64,000 bases of DNA from the NCBI GenBank assembly GCA_963922205.1, contig CAWUHX010000158.1:124001-188000 (forward strand), written 5' to 3'. This stretch comes from Romanomermis culicivorax (taxonomy: Eukaryota; Nematoda; Enoplea; Mermithida; Mermithidae). This document shows positions 23,765 to 36,636 of the stretch, one piece after another. Position 1 is the first letter of the stretch; each line of letters begins with the position of its first letter. A program made the translations under genes and the position numbers. The notes beneath the pieces are model-generated. The model saw nothing but the letters and a program-made list of their open reading frames with translations, did not search any database and was not told the DNA's origin.

Positions 23765-26700
23765 GCTATGGAGGATGGGTGAACAAAAAGCAAAAAAGTT
23801 CATTTGACGATTTTTTTGGGACGGGGGAGGGGTGGCCAGGGTCTCAGGTATGGAGGTTTGCCTTCCCTACCCACCATGTGCATGTATGGTGTAGTATCTT
23901 CTTCACATCCTAATAAAACGAAACACATCAGAGAATCTTACAGGCCATCTAACTAGATGTTCCATTAACACAGAGCCCATACTTATTTGGAATGTGATCT
24001 TTGAAATTGTCAGTGCTCCTAAGCATGCTGTTCCAGACGTTCCTGATATGATAATCAGGTTAGCCCAGCGATTCAAATCGACTAACTAACCGAATCACTT
24101 TTTCTACCATTTTTTCTATGAATTTTGTATCATAAAGCAATTCCAATAGTAACTGGCTAATTTTTTTGACACTCCTCCATTGGAGGTCGTAGTGTGCTAC
24201 TTATTGTGGCGGATGCGGCGTTACCTTTAAAATCCAAAAAAGAAGGAAAACTAGTTCACTATGACATCAGATCAAACGAACATAAATTCAAGAGTGATAT
24301 TACACATGCTAACAAAATTAATTCAAACATGATATAATAGAATAAAATAAATAGTAGTAATGAGCTTCCTCCCGAAGTAAAAAATAGTCTGACAGTAGTT
24401 GTTAATGATCGGCTAACAGCGAAAAATGTCTAACTCGTGTTTGTCAAATTTTCAGTCGTCTATACATAAATTAAGCATTCTTTTTCCATAACAATTGCAC
24501 ACAAATAACAAAACGTTGATTAGGTGAAAATTTTTTCGCTGTTTTACGTGAATGAGCGCATCCATTTTTTATACAAATTAGCCATAATTATAAACACACG
24601 AAATGTGTATAAAAAACATATATTTACTTGAGTAAACTCACAGAGGGGTAGAAACAGGAATCAGATAGTGAAGTGGAAAGGGTAAAACATCGCTGATGCT
24701 TTTTGCTACACATTAATCGTCAAAAAACTATTTGTTGAATGAGATAACAAATGATATGCAAATCAACTGATTTATGTTTATTTGGCCTGCAACCTGTAGA
24801 CTCAGTACTACAAAATATTATCTCTTCTTTCAACTACCTTCTCCATACATTCGATCTTTCAAGAACAGACCTGATCAATAGTCAATCATTACCATAATTG
24901 TTTAATAGTATGTGCAATGCTACTGAATAACCACGTTTAAATAGTGTAGTTCAGACTATGATTTTACATCCCTAAATTTGATACCGCAAAATATTATCTG
25001 AACTTTCAAATGCCCATTTTCTACATTACATTATTCTGAAGTTATGACACAAAAACTGATTACCTACTCATAGTGACCGTGATTGTACTATACGAAAAAC
25101 AATGAAAATTATCGAAAAAATTTAGGCCAGACCACGACGTACATCCGACCCCGGTCTCAGAGCGAAACCGTCAGACTATGTTATCCAGACTACCTTTTAC
25201 ATGTTTACACACCCTCAAAGAAATTGGCGTTCGAGACTGGTTAAACTATCTTTTGAGATCAGATTTTACTTTGAAATTAGGATCAGTCTGGACCAAAATT
25301 TTTCTCGTCGGTTTTTTGATCAAGACTGTGCATAACATGCTCAATACCAGTTTTGTTACAAGAAAACAGTCTGAAAAACATGGTCTCAGACAGGGTCTGT
25401 ACTGACCAAAATCAGAAATTGACCCCCGGGACCGGGTGCGTTTTGAGACTGGAACACGGTCCCTGACCGGAATTTGTGGGGATTCTAGTATTTCTCAGAT
25501 TTTTGAAATACCGTTCTTTCTCCTCAATAGCGTGAATCTATAGCATACATCGATTTTTACGGATTTTCTTTGTTTAGAGCACGGTCGAGGAATCGTGAAC
25601 TGCACATTACCTGGCAATCGAAACAAAATATTTTTCAGAGATTCGATAAGATCAGCAAGAGTAAAAAAGTGTGGTAAAGATGATACCCTTGAAATATTGC
25701 CATGTGAGTGAATATTCGTACATAGAGTAGTGAACACATCTCAGCAGGTGGACAAAAAACCTATTTCAAATTCTATATTTGATGGGGTTCGTTTAATTCT
25801 ACAGAAACGTATTGATTGAGAAATAATTGGGAGAAAAAATGTTTTGTAGAATTATTTTAATTTTTGGCGTGCTTAACAATGTTTTTTTCTCTTAAAATTA
25901 GTTTCTTTTAGATTTTGGGGCGGTTCTTCAGTCACTAACTCCTCTTAGCTTTGAAATGATGCTCATTTGGATGCAATAAAACTATATTGAGCTTGAGTAA
26001 AACCTGCATTTTAGCAAAGTGCAGTGCAAAAACTAACTTTGGGGATAAGCAGATGAAATCACTTTGAATCCGTTACATTTTTTTCAAGATAGTTGAATTC
26101 ATGTTTCAATTGCATAATGATCCGGTTTTCTATATGGCGGTCAAAAAATTTTCTCTGCATCGTAGAACTAATACCCCAAGGTTTGAGCAACATTCAAAAG
26201 TTAATTATCGCTCATAGCAGGATCCCATTGCATAAGAGTGTTCTCAGGATATACCGAATTCAGTAGTAAAGGGCAGACTTGGCATTGCATACAAAATAAG
26301 CGAAGTGTCGTACCAAATTTTGTGCTGATCAGTAAAATCTGCTATGTATAAATCAATATTCGTACAATAATAGATATGATGCAAACTGGCCAAATCCCTA
26401 CAGTCAAGTTCTGTACACATCGGCATGTGGAAGAAGTTAACCAACTTTTAGCCTAACTATATATTCATAACTCCATAAAATTTTAAGATAGCCCGTTTTA
26501 AATTTTCAAAAGCTCACAATGAGACCGTATTTGTTTGGTTTTGATTGAAAGTTTCCTTGGAAGTTTATTCCGTTTTTGAAAAGTCGCTGTTTGGGTGACC
26601 CCAAACACTATTGCGGTGAGTTCAAATCAAACACGATTGATGATGTTTGGGTAGTGACAGTCCTTATGCTTCTTCGTAATTTTCAACATACAGGAGAAAT

Positions 26701-27169
26701 TTCGGCACAGATCCAAGTTCACCGGAAAATAAAATTACTCCGAAAAAATTGCAGTTCTTGGTACTATCAACATTTATACAACAGGCCCCAGTTTTAAGTC
26801 CGATGAAAAAGTTGTTTTCAAAACATGTTGAAAATTGCATTTTATATGGATAAATGTCCAGAGGTGAGCAATGTAATTTATGTTTTCTCTAGTAGGTTTC
26901 AAATTTTCTTCAATGACTGAGTTTCAAATGATTCGAATGGCCGAAATCTAGTTTTCGTGAATACAACCTTGGAATGTAGCTTTTTAAAATTATATTCATT
27001 TGTCTAGTAATTTGTTGCATTTTTGATTATCTGTATGACAGTCTTTTAATCCTTGATTGCATGGCTCTTCAGATTTGAAACTGATTTTCTTATAAGAAAA
27101 TAAATCACAGAAGTCAACTTTTTAGTAAACTCTCATCAATTTTTTGACTAAGAGTTAATGGGAGTCCAC
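23765..27169. other. Long intronic stretch, no supported gene
   Basis: No exon of the local types passed the phase and border test. A CLGDPKHYC-encoding stretch near 26580 lacks a compatible acceptor. The 25130-25490 block shares words with 20690-20890. Confidence 0.35.
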
Positions 27170-28110
27170 AAATTATAACATGAGCTATAATGCATTTGAC
27201 ATCTTAAAGCTGACCATGTAAGTTACACTAGTCGTTCTTAAGTTTTGCATAGATGCACTCAATGACGATAAGTACGTTTACACCTAAATTCAGCAACCGA
27301 AAAAGCATAATGCATGCAAATGCATTTGATCATAAGGTTTTTCTGTGAGAAACTTTCCACTTGTAATATTCTCAGACATTACGATGAGTCTAAATTTCAG
27401 TAAAGTTTCACTACGTCGGGTAACAACGTGAGATGTATTCAGGAGCATAGAGAGTAATTTCCATGTATTATTATTAAATGCAACTTTATGCACGTTTCAG
27501 TCGCAGTTGCTAAGATCATGTAATAGGTGTATTTACCATTTTACTCTTTGTTCATGCAAATATATTTTCATAGCTGTGCATTTTTCTAGTAGCTCTCAAA
27601 AGTAAGTACCTTTTTGAGAACTCTATTATCTCTTTGGCTAAGGAGAGAACGTTTTCCTGTGTGAATTCTAAAATAGCCTATGTTATAATGTGTTCGATAT
27701 CTTGAAGCTGACTAAATAGGTTACACTAGCCATCACTGCTTTTTTAGCGACATACCCATTAGCGCAGCTGCTAATTTTCCTTAATTTTTTTGATAGTGCG
27801 GCTAAAATTTTCGTTAGCCCCGGCCCAACTGTATTGGCCCTGCCCCAGAAAAGCAATGGTATCCGTTTTTCTCAAAATTAGCATAAATGTTCTTAATGAT
27901 GATGAGCGCGTTTATACATTTGAGCAACCGAAAAAGCATAGTACATGCGAATGTTTAATCATAAGGTTTTTCTGTGAGAACTGTTATCTTTTTCAAGCAA
28001 TCGGCTTTCCACATGTAAGATTTTCGGACATTATAATGAGCCCAAATTTTAGTGCGGTTTGACTAGGTCAGGTAACAACAAATCTATTCAAGAAATCTAC
28101 ATTAAATCTA
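27170..28110 (+). repeat. Diverged tandem duplication
   Basis: 27170-27510 and 27680-28110 align over most of their length (shared agcaaccgaaaaagcata, cataaggtttttctgtgag and gggtaacaac-like blocks). The second copy has about 100 bp extra near 27750-27850. Confidence 0.7.
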
Positions 28111-29516
28111 ACATTGAATTCTTTGCCACTTTACTCTACTTTTACGCAAATTCTGTTGGAAATAAGTAAAATTGGGAAGAACGGCCTATATATAAAAGCA
28201 ACTGGCTACCGAATGCAGTATAACCTGTCTCATATTAGACTTTCCACCCCAAACCATTCCCTCAAGTATTTCACATCCATCACCCTCGAAGGCTCGAAAC
28301 TTAAACAAGGAATCACAATCGCAAGCTCGAGCTGTCCAGCTGATTCTCAGCATTAACGACATGATATGGAGTTTGCGATGATCATCAACAATTTTGAAAC
28401 TGACCCCTCATTTTTGGAATCTAGGACCGAATCGTTTGCACCTGGAATTCTAAATTCATGGAAAATAGGCGATTTCCCAAGTTTCGAAACTTCCAAATTT
28501 CAAGTGATTTCACCCAACAAAATTCAATTTTTCCAAGTGTCGGTTCGTGTATGCTTTGAGACTTTTCGACTTGGATTCCAAGACGTGACAGATTTACTCG
28601 GCAAAATTGTGGTTTTTTTGAGTTGTCAGTTGGAAATTTTTTTCAAGTCCAATATTAGTGCACATAAACATTCACTTATATCGTCGCTTCTCTAACAAAA
28701 GGTTCTATATCCTCTTTTGATGTTTTCAAGATAAACGCCTTCAAAGTTTCGACAGTGTACGATAAATCGGCTTTTTGATTCTCTAATTCTAAATTTCTTA
28801 ATGAATGAGTAAACTAATAGATTCAGATCCTTTTGTCAGATGTAAATTAGGTTACACAAAGACCTTAAGTTGAGTCGAACTCCATTTTCATGAAAAGTGG
28901 ATATAGAGCGTTTTGTCGGAGATTCGAAAATATGTTCTTTGCTGCAATAATCATTGATTACGACGATTAGACATCATGCTTCCTTGGGATCGGTTGACGT
29001 TCTATTCAAAAATCTTTTCTCCAGCAGTTTTATTAATTGCTATAGAAATGCAATATATAACCTTTTATCACAGACTAAGACAAGCAAAAAACAAAAAAGA
29101 TTTAGATTACTACTTACTTTCTGATTCACCACGCTTTGGCCATTTATAGTTTAGTAAAGTAGTAATGACGCAAAGAAACTTCTATAAAGTTTTTTTATGT
29201 ATCGATCATGTGTTCTAATAGTTGCTTTTCTGGAAAGTACTGGGATCTCCTGAAAACATTCAATTTTCTATTCAAAATTAAGTGTTTTCATAATGATGTT
29301 GATTTCTTCCTCAAACGTTACTCATCGCACTGTTATACTTCCCTAATACGAAGTTTATTGACACGCAGGAGCATGAATTAATGTCAATAATAGTTGGGAA
29401 AAAATAACGAATCGATCCCTGGTCAGAGCAGTATTATCACATGGGCAGTTATGACGTTTTTAAAAATTGTTTTGATAATAATAACAGCGTAATTATTTTC
29501 TGTGATTATTTTGCAG
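28111..29516. other. Intronic stretch with two unexplained open frames
   Basis: Open frames 28114-28356 and 28366-28695 (80 and 109 codons) lie end to end on the plus strand. They show no recognisable domain, no exon borders of the local type and weak codon structure. I do not call them genes. Confidence 0.3.
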
Positions 29517-29672
29517 CAAAACGCACCACAAAGACAAATCCGTGTGCAATCATTGACGGAAACGAGCGACGTCCAATATTTAAATTGGCTGCTGAAAGGA
29601 TTGCATATGGCATAACGGAATGGGCTGCTTGTTCAAATTTATTCGATGAAGTTGGGAAATGGAATTTTGAGG
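29517..29672 (+). CDS. Gene 2, B1-type exon
   Basis: A 52-codon exon, acceptor gattattttgcag, donor GTATGT, phase 1-1. It encodes NPCAIIDGNERRPIF, then EWAAC, and ends KWNFEG. Together with exon 1426 (TPIFRV, EWSAC, AWTLKG) it defines the B1 consensus. Confidence 0.78.
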
Positions 29673-31269
29673 GTATGTAAAAAGAAAGAAGTAATGGAAT
29701 TGATATACATTTTTCTTGATGGGCAAATAGGTGATCTGAATTAAACCAATCAGATTTCAAGCTATTGGACACCTATAGTGAAGTCAGATTGTTGCATTTC
29801 ATATATTTTCGTTGGAGTGCTGGTTGGTGATGCGCGAATTGTCTCATGTAAACTTTTCAACTCTAAGGCGTCGTCTGGTTCTTTAAAGTGGAATTGAAAA
29901 AAAATTCAACGTAATTTACCAATCAAATATAATCTGAATCTAAGATAGTAACTGCTTCCCGTAAAATGTGGGCCTCGGCTCCTTAATGTGGCTCTTTAAT
30001 GAATTTAAATTTGTATTCATTAAACCGGGCCATGCAGTGGAATTTGTGGAATTTATTTAATCTCGAGATCTTCTTGAAACTTTTTACAAAATATTTAAAT
30101 GACTTTATCAAGTGCCTCATAGTCTGGCGAATACCCCTTATGCATAACTCAGGTATACGTAAGGGGCATTTGTGTAACAGTTCTACGGCACTGGGGTAGA
30201 TCCAACAGCGTTTTTTGTAGGTAAGGTGCCAGCATTTGAGGGTTCATGAAATGCATTCTTGACCACAAAATTTACTGAAAATGTCTCGAAATCCTAAAAA
30301 AATCGATTCGGTCGCTCAATCGACACTGCACTATTTTTCCACATTCAACCACCGTGTTCTTTCAGCCAATTCATTACAGCCATTGAGTCAACTCACCCAC
30401 CAACACATACAATCGTGAACGTGATATATGTTATGAATTAGGATAAAAATCGATTGCAAATATACTGGGACGGAAGAAGAGTTGTCTAGCTCAAAAAGCG
30501 GGTATTAGTATAGCATGTCTCCACATGGATCAAGAATCGATTGAAAAAAATTTTGAGCTTAAATTAGAATAATTTCTTGGGTGAATCGATGTCGCTGATT
30601 ACGAATAATTTATCAGAACTTTTATAGGAGCAAGTCTCTACGTTTTTTACCAATAAAAGTAATTTCAAAGTTCAATCAAAATTTATTCTTGCACAGTTTA
30701 GTCACATTTTTATTAGACTAAGGGGATCTGACGAGCTATTTCCGCACGCATATCATTGAATGGCGTATCAGTGTGCTTATTCTTCCACCAGTACTCAGCA
30801 AGGTGGCCCGGCAAAACGTTTGACGACGTGCCACGCATCGATCCAACTAACTTTGGCTTTGGCTTAGGGTTAGGCTTGGGCTTATAGGCTCAGGCGTAGA
30901 TTAAGTTTTGGGCTTAAACTCAAAATGTTTTGCTATACTAATGCTATACTAATGCTAATACTACTATACTAATGCTATACTAATACCCAAAAGTGAGAAG
31001 GGCATATCGAAAATGAAATGCATTGGAAATGTACATTTTTGCTGAAACAATTGGCTTTTTCGATTTCAAAAAGTTAAGGAAATTTTTTATGCCCATCTTG
31101 GAAAGTTCAGGTCAATCAGGCTTTGGTGACACGTTCACCTTGCACGTTGTACTTCGAGGCCACGTTCACGTTTAACGAAGCTCCGAAGTCTGGGGTTGTA
31201 AGGAGAATTTGTTAGGAGAGTAGGGTTATCGATTTCCCAAACTGTAATGCGGTTTGAATCATATAATTT
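29673..31269. other. Intron with degenerate telomere-like and minisatellite patches
   Basis: 30861-30895 reads as degenerate TTAGGC words (ggcttagggttaggcttggg). 30930-30990 holds about five units of tgctatactaa. No exon was supported. Confidence 0.5.
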
Positions 31270-31620
31270 TCAATTTTTTTGCCCAAGAAGTCCGTAGTAC
31301 GTTCCGAAAAATACCAATTTCTGTCCGAAAGAACCATAAAAATATGTATTCATGACGGGAAGCACCGAAAAAAATTAAATTTGCGATCGTTTTTTTTATT
31401 CATAAATGACTATTTCACACCTAAAGATTGACATTTTTCAGTTTCTTGCCGACCAATAGGATTGGTTTTCTATGTCAGCTCAATTCAACTATTTTGTTGG
31501 CAAATCTTGGGCATGATCATATGGCTAGCCATTTGGTTGACGATCTTTGGGTGTTTTCATTACTCTTCCCATCCCACCAGTTTTATGCATTATGAGCATC
31601 TACATTTCGACGACTGATAC
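31270..31620. repeat. Dispersed repeat S, copy 1
   Basis: A diverged copy of 44210-44640. Shared landmarks are gaccgaaaaa-type words, attgacatttttcagt, catatggctagccatt and a terminal atgcat...catgagc-like block. No coding capacity. Confidence 0.6.
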
Positions 31621-32295
31621 AATCCAACTATGGACCATTGTTCCATTTTTACCTGTTATGCGACTTATTTCTGATACAAAAAAATTTACACACCGTCAGT
31701 AGCTGAATCAAACTATGTTTACGTGTTCATAAATTTTGTCAAGGTATAAACAGACAAACTAAAATTGTCCACTTCTGAACGGTTTCGAAAGTCAATGTTT
31801 TTGTCCAAAAAAATTTCATACGACTAAATACTCAGTTTTCATTGAATGGTTCCGAGAAAAGTGATGCTAATTAGGACACGGGTAAGCACAGTTGGTCCAG
31901 TGAAAAGATCTTATCAAGTTATTTATTATTCTTTCCCAGGCACGTACATTGTACGAGGTGTCTTTGAATTTCACTCAGAAACGTGTACGATTTAAAAAAA
32001 TGTGTGTACATCAAAATGAGGAGAAAAAATAATTATTCTAAAAGAAAGAAAGATGAGTGGCTGATTTGATATAGTTACTGAGAACCACGGTGGATGAATT
32101 ACTACAAACATGTCATAGCAATGGTTTTATTGCCATTGACCTCCAGTTTACAGATTTTCGGGAAAACATGTTTCGAGCATGTTTCGTTTGGGACCTAATT
32201 CTGATAAACGCATTTTGTTTGGGTTTTGTAATCATATCTCATAAATTACTGTAATAAAGACTATTCATTATCTTGTAATCAGTTTATCATTATAG
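31621..32295. other. Intron, nothing recognised
   Basis: Ordinary AT-rich intron sequence leading to the acceptor at 32294-32295. Confidence 0.4.
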
Positions 32296-32352
32296 TATGC
32301 CAATTCGAAGATTCATGTTTCTTCAAACGGAAGTTGAAGGCACAACGGGGCA
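32296..32352 (+). CDS. Gene 2, A-type exon (C-x5-C)
   Basis: A 19-codon exon, acceptor tttatcattatag, donor GTAAGT, phase 1-1. It encodes CQFEDSC then FFKRKLKAQRG. Only 53 bases separate it from the following C exon. Confidence 0.72.
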
Positions 32353-32405
32353 GTAAGTTGTTGAATCCATTTATATAAACGCTTGTTAGAGTATGCAATT
32401 TTCAG

Positions 32406-32492
32406 TTAATCAAGAACTCAATATTTCCTGTGATCAGTTGGTAGTAAAGACGAACAAAGGTGGTGAATGTGATTTTGGTGCACTTTATGCAG
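32406..32492 (+). CDS. Gene 2, C-type exon
   Basis: A 29-codon exon, acceptor gcaattttcag, donor GTAAGC, phase 1-1. It encodes ISCDQLVV then GECDFGALYAG, the shortest C exon seen. A potential N-glycosylation site (NIS) precedes the first cysteine. Confidence 0.75.
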
Positions 32493-32899
32493 GTAAGCCA
32501 GTATTTAATTTTTTTACTCCGGCCAAAATCGATGTGCGTAAAATAGATTCAGAGGCTCGATAACTCGTAGTGTACATGCAGCCTACCAGAAAGTTTGAGA
32601 ATAACTGCATCAAGCTACCCTACACAATGTTTCAGTCACTATTTTGATGAACTTCTTTCAGCAATGAATCTGGCTGATAAAATTTCTATATACAGACATT
32701 TTTTGAACTTTGCTTAAGAGTAAGAATTAAACTGCTGATTGCGATTTTGATCCTGCAAACCAAAATTTGATGTCGGTGCATTGAGAAGATGAATTTCGTG
32801 TAGATTAATGCTCAGAAATAGGATTATTAATAACACTTTTAGGCTGCATTTTCAGTCATCCATTGAACATCATTTTATTTATCACTCGTGATTTACTCA

Positions 32900-33130
32900 A
32901 ATCATTCTGAATTAATCGATGCAGCTATCTGAGTTTTGGCAGACGCAGCCTCGCTAGAGATCAGGAAATCAATTTCGGTAATCGTGAAATGATTGGAAAG
33001 AGTGATGGTCAAGGAATCTGTATCATGAAGGAAAGATTTATTGAACAGTCAACCAGCCTCGTATAATTTCAGCTAAAAGTTCGACTGCGATCTTTTCAAA
33101 ATGGAGAGTATGGTGTTTTCGGTATTGAAC
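32900..33130 (+). repeat. Dispersed repeat R, copy 2 of 3
   Basis: Aligns with 11470-11700 and 39250-39440. A frame reads GICIMKERF, again resembling an A exon. It is followed by a decayed version of the EWSVVC block and then, at 33195, a real B2 exon. Confidence 0.6.
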
Positions 33131-33194
33131 TTGCCTTTCTGAGTAGAAAAATGTTCTATCGATTGTAATTATATGGAAACGCATCATACTTCAG

Positions 33195-33332
33195 AAATGG
33201 CGTCAGTTCACCGCATTCCTTGTGGAAGTGAACTTAAGCTTAATTACGACGACTGGGAATTCGTTGTCAATGTTAACGATCCAAATGCGTATTACTGCGA
33301 TTCTTCGAATCCCGACTATCCCATTCAGATAG
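33195..33332 (+). CDS. Gene 2, B2-type exon
   Basis: A 46-codon exon, acceptor catacttcag, donor GTAATT, phase 1-1. It encodes RIPCGSEL, an acidic/aromatic middle, then YYCDSSNPD and a PIQIG end (C-x24-C). It matches the 38146 exon, PSCTAKSH ... VCDKNSVK. Confidence 0.72.
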   Translation, partial: KWRQFTAFLVEVNLSLITTTGNSLSMLTIQMRITAILRIPTIPFR

Positions 33333-35520
33333 GTAATTTTCTAAAGCATTGATGCACATGACTGGGATTATACATGCAATCTTACACTAATGCAATGTAA
33401 ATGAGCTATTCTTCTCATGCAAAAAACACGTGGACAACTAAAAAAGAAAACTAAAAAACTATAAATGCAAAAATTAGAATCTCATGTATACAACTTACAG
33501 AAGAAACGATATATGTGATCATAAAATTGTACAACATGCGACAGATAAGATCATGTAGGAGAGAAAAAAATACGCTATGCAAGTTTATCAAATGACATGC
33601 ACTTATCAAGTATAATATCGATGATGGTTAGGTGACGTGAAGATTCTATGCTTCAATTGATATTTTCAAAAGACGAAAAAGAAAATACAGGCAATTAATG
33701 CAATATGATCATTCGTCTATGGCTCCTTATGATTTTCTATCGACTATATTCATATCTGGACCATTTTTTACAATTGTACCACTACGGCATTTTGAAATAT
33801 TTGATGTACACATCAGTCCCGTCAGCTTAGGCATAGGGATAGGAATGGCGGTAAAATTGTAGAAATTGCCACATATCACCCCTCTTAAACTCGTGTATCT
33901 TACACGAACTGTGGAAATGAACATTCCGCGGAATTTCACAACTGAAATCAGTACTCCCCAAAACAGAACATCAGAAACTGAAATTCTGTTCCAATAAGTG
34001 TTAAAGAATGACTTTCCATGGTATGCCAGCCAAGGTATATTGGAAAATAGAATTTGCCGTTCGGAGTGAATGAGTGGTGTATTTGTCTCTAGAAAGGTTT
34101 TTCACGCATTCGACTTTCTACCCTAGATTTTGTTCCTCAAAGATCGTGAAAGAGTGGTTGGGTGGATTAGAAATTTGCATTTACATACGATGCATAGTTC
34201 AAGCAGAAAATAATATATACATATCACAAGTTACTTTATCCACAATTGAATTTTTGTACAAGCTTTTCATCATTGTGAAGAAGCCTCGAGCAAACGATCT
34301 CCGATACATTTGTTGCTTTATTATTCATAATGTAGAGGCATTTCACTAAAGTCGATCCATTATCTACACGTTCTTGGCTTTTTTCAGACCGTAGGGTCAA
34401 TAGGTTAACTATTTTTGAACCCAAATAATCACATCTCGCATTAATTGTTAATGAAACATCCTGGAAGAAGTATTTGATTCCGTGACTTTATTTTATATTC
34501 AAGTATTTTTCTATTTTTCATGTTTGACATTATTCCATCATCAGATAAGGAAGCACTCTATCTCTCGCTTGCAGATTGGTCGAAACTCCAAATAGATAAA
34601 ATCGCATAGATCTCAAATCATTTAAACATTGTGGATGATCCAATTGCTACGACTAACTCTTAAGTATGGCATGAGTGCTTGTGATTGGTCACTTATAAAA
34701 TCCATTGATCAGCAGTCTAGTGTAGATTTTCTCTAAATGATGTTACAATTAAAGTGATAAATCAGCTAAATACGAGTATTTGCTCATTGTGTTCATGTTC
34801 GACAGCAACCGGTGGACAGATAGATTAAACGTTGTTTTTCAGTATCTGCTACGTAAATTTAGCTGCTCCATTGGAGCGTAAAAAACTCATTATTCCTCAT
34901 AAATTAGAAAATTCGATTGTTTGAGTGACTCTCAGGTCATCGATACGGGATCGTAATTGAACATTAGATTTAGTTTTTCTCTTGTCAAAAAGTTCCGGAG
35001 TACGAGCGCAAATCTTCTTATCCCCAATTTTTCATCTATATACCGTTAGAATCTGGTCAACGACTCGATGTGAAAAGAAGCAGTGAACCTAATTCCACCG
35101 ATATTCATGGACCAGGTCGTCTAGAATCAAACTGTTTAAGTTGCAGCAATCCCAATTAGATATGTGACATTGATAGGTGCCTCGTAGTGTCGAATATAAC
35201 ATTTCATGTCTCTAGCCCGATCCTCAAGGAAACATTACCGTATTGAAATTTTGCCACTTCTCCATGATCACACACAAAGAATAATAGTCTTGGTACCTGA
35301 CATTGTCCAATTTTGAAAATTTGCGACATTTTCGTTCTCTTATGAAAGGAGCGAAATTTAATCGAAATAAGAACAACTACCTCGTCAAAATTTTACGTAG
35401 TCATCGAATGTGTAGTTTAAGATGAAAATATTGGAGAAGTGCGGACCTTTTGCTTGCTAGAAAGGATGAGAATAAAAATGTTTCTAAAAATCGCAGATCT
35501 GCATTAAGCAAAAATTTCAG
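33333..35520. other. Intron, no supported exon
   Basis: Searched for A and C exons; none passed the phase-1, cysteine and border test. Confidence 0.4.
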
Positions 35521-35658
35521 GAAATACCGGTGAAAAGTGTCAAAATGAGAAGCGCCGGATAGTCAAAATTTTGAAATTCGATGATTCTAAGTATACAAAG
35601 AGCTGGAAAACCTGCAGACGCGGATCGGACGAGGGCGATCGTGCGTTCAACTTGGAAA
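35521..35658 (+). CDS. Gene 2, B1-type exon
   Basis: A 46-codon exon, acceptor aaaaatttcag, donor GTGAAT, phase 1-1. It encodes EKCQNEKRRIVK, then SWKTC and AFNLE. The usual glutamate of EWxxC is serine here. Confidence 0.72.
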
Positions 35659-35718
35659 GTGAATAGATTAATTATACAAACTTCCATTCTGAGGGATTTC
35701 AAGCTGACTTTTTTCAAG

Positions 35719-35793
35719 TTTGCCAAATCAAGGATCAATGCTTTTTGAAAGATGTTGCTCGGAGCCTATTACGATTTGTTACTGGATATTATA
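35719..35793 (+). CDS. Gene 2, A-type exon (C-x5-C)
   Basis: A 25-codon exon, acceptor gacttttttcaag, donor GTAAGC, phase 1-1. It encodes CQIKDQC FLKDVARSLL, closely similar at its start to CQFEDSC FFKRKL at 32296. Confidence 0.75.
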
Positions 35794-36363
35794 GTAAGCA
35801 AAAGTTAACGATCTTTTCCATAATTAAAATCTTCTACTCACATAACCCTGTTCAAATACGTGTTGTTAAATACCTCTAGACAATACCTGGCGATTAATAC
35901 AAAAATTCAAGTCTGATTGTAAATCTTCAAACTCTCTCTAGTATTTTTTTCAAATCTTCAAAACTTTTCCTGTCGATTTTTCTAAATAATCCGTAAATCT
36001 AACGAAAAAGTAAAATTCATTGTCAGCTATTATTGGCCTTACAATAGCATAAAAATTTGAAACACCTTTATTAGAATAACAATTTATTTTTATCCTAATA
36101 TTCCAATAAAGTTATTGTAGTAAACGTGTTTAACATTTTCATGCGATTTGAAGGCTAATAATAGCTGACAATGAGTTCTCGTTATAACCAATCGCAAACA
36201 ACACTTCGAAAATTGAAAAAGTAAAAATCGTCGTTTTCCGTAAACCATTAAATATGCTTGATAACACACTGAGGTTTTGTTATCAAAAAATCATTTGAAC
36301 TTTCTGAATAGTTTTGATTGTTTGCAAGCACTTCCAACGTCTTAATACACGTCTTGTTTTCAG

Positions 36364-36477
36364 ACGCTGAAGAAACGTGTGACTCGGTCTTCGAACAAAT
36401 TCGAAACAATCATACTTTAAAAGCCTTAATTTTGGCTATACCGAACGATTGTAATTTTACCCGAATCATGGACGTTG
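36364..36477 (+). CDS. Gene 2, C-type exon
   Basis: A 38-codon exon, acceptor gtcttgttttcag, donor GTAAGA, phase 1-1. It encodes ETCDSVFEQIR, then PNDCNFTRIMDVG. NFT is a potential N-glycosylation site at the second cysteine. Confidence 0.75.
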
Positions 36478-36636
36478 GTAAGACATAGAGTTAATTACAC
36501 AGAAGTGACGCGAAATCTTACAAGGAATATTCATAAGATTGCACACTCCAGGAAGTTATTATTCAGAAGTCTTGGAAAAATAATTTTTGTAAATAATTTG
36601 ACCTCGAATCAGGATTTTAGAACGGACGGTAATATA

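Noticed and set aside
26576-26797. Frame with CLGDPKHYC followed by an acceptor and a second block
   Set aside because: Cysteine spacing and phase do not fit any local exon type; no ATG at the frame start.
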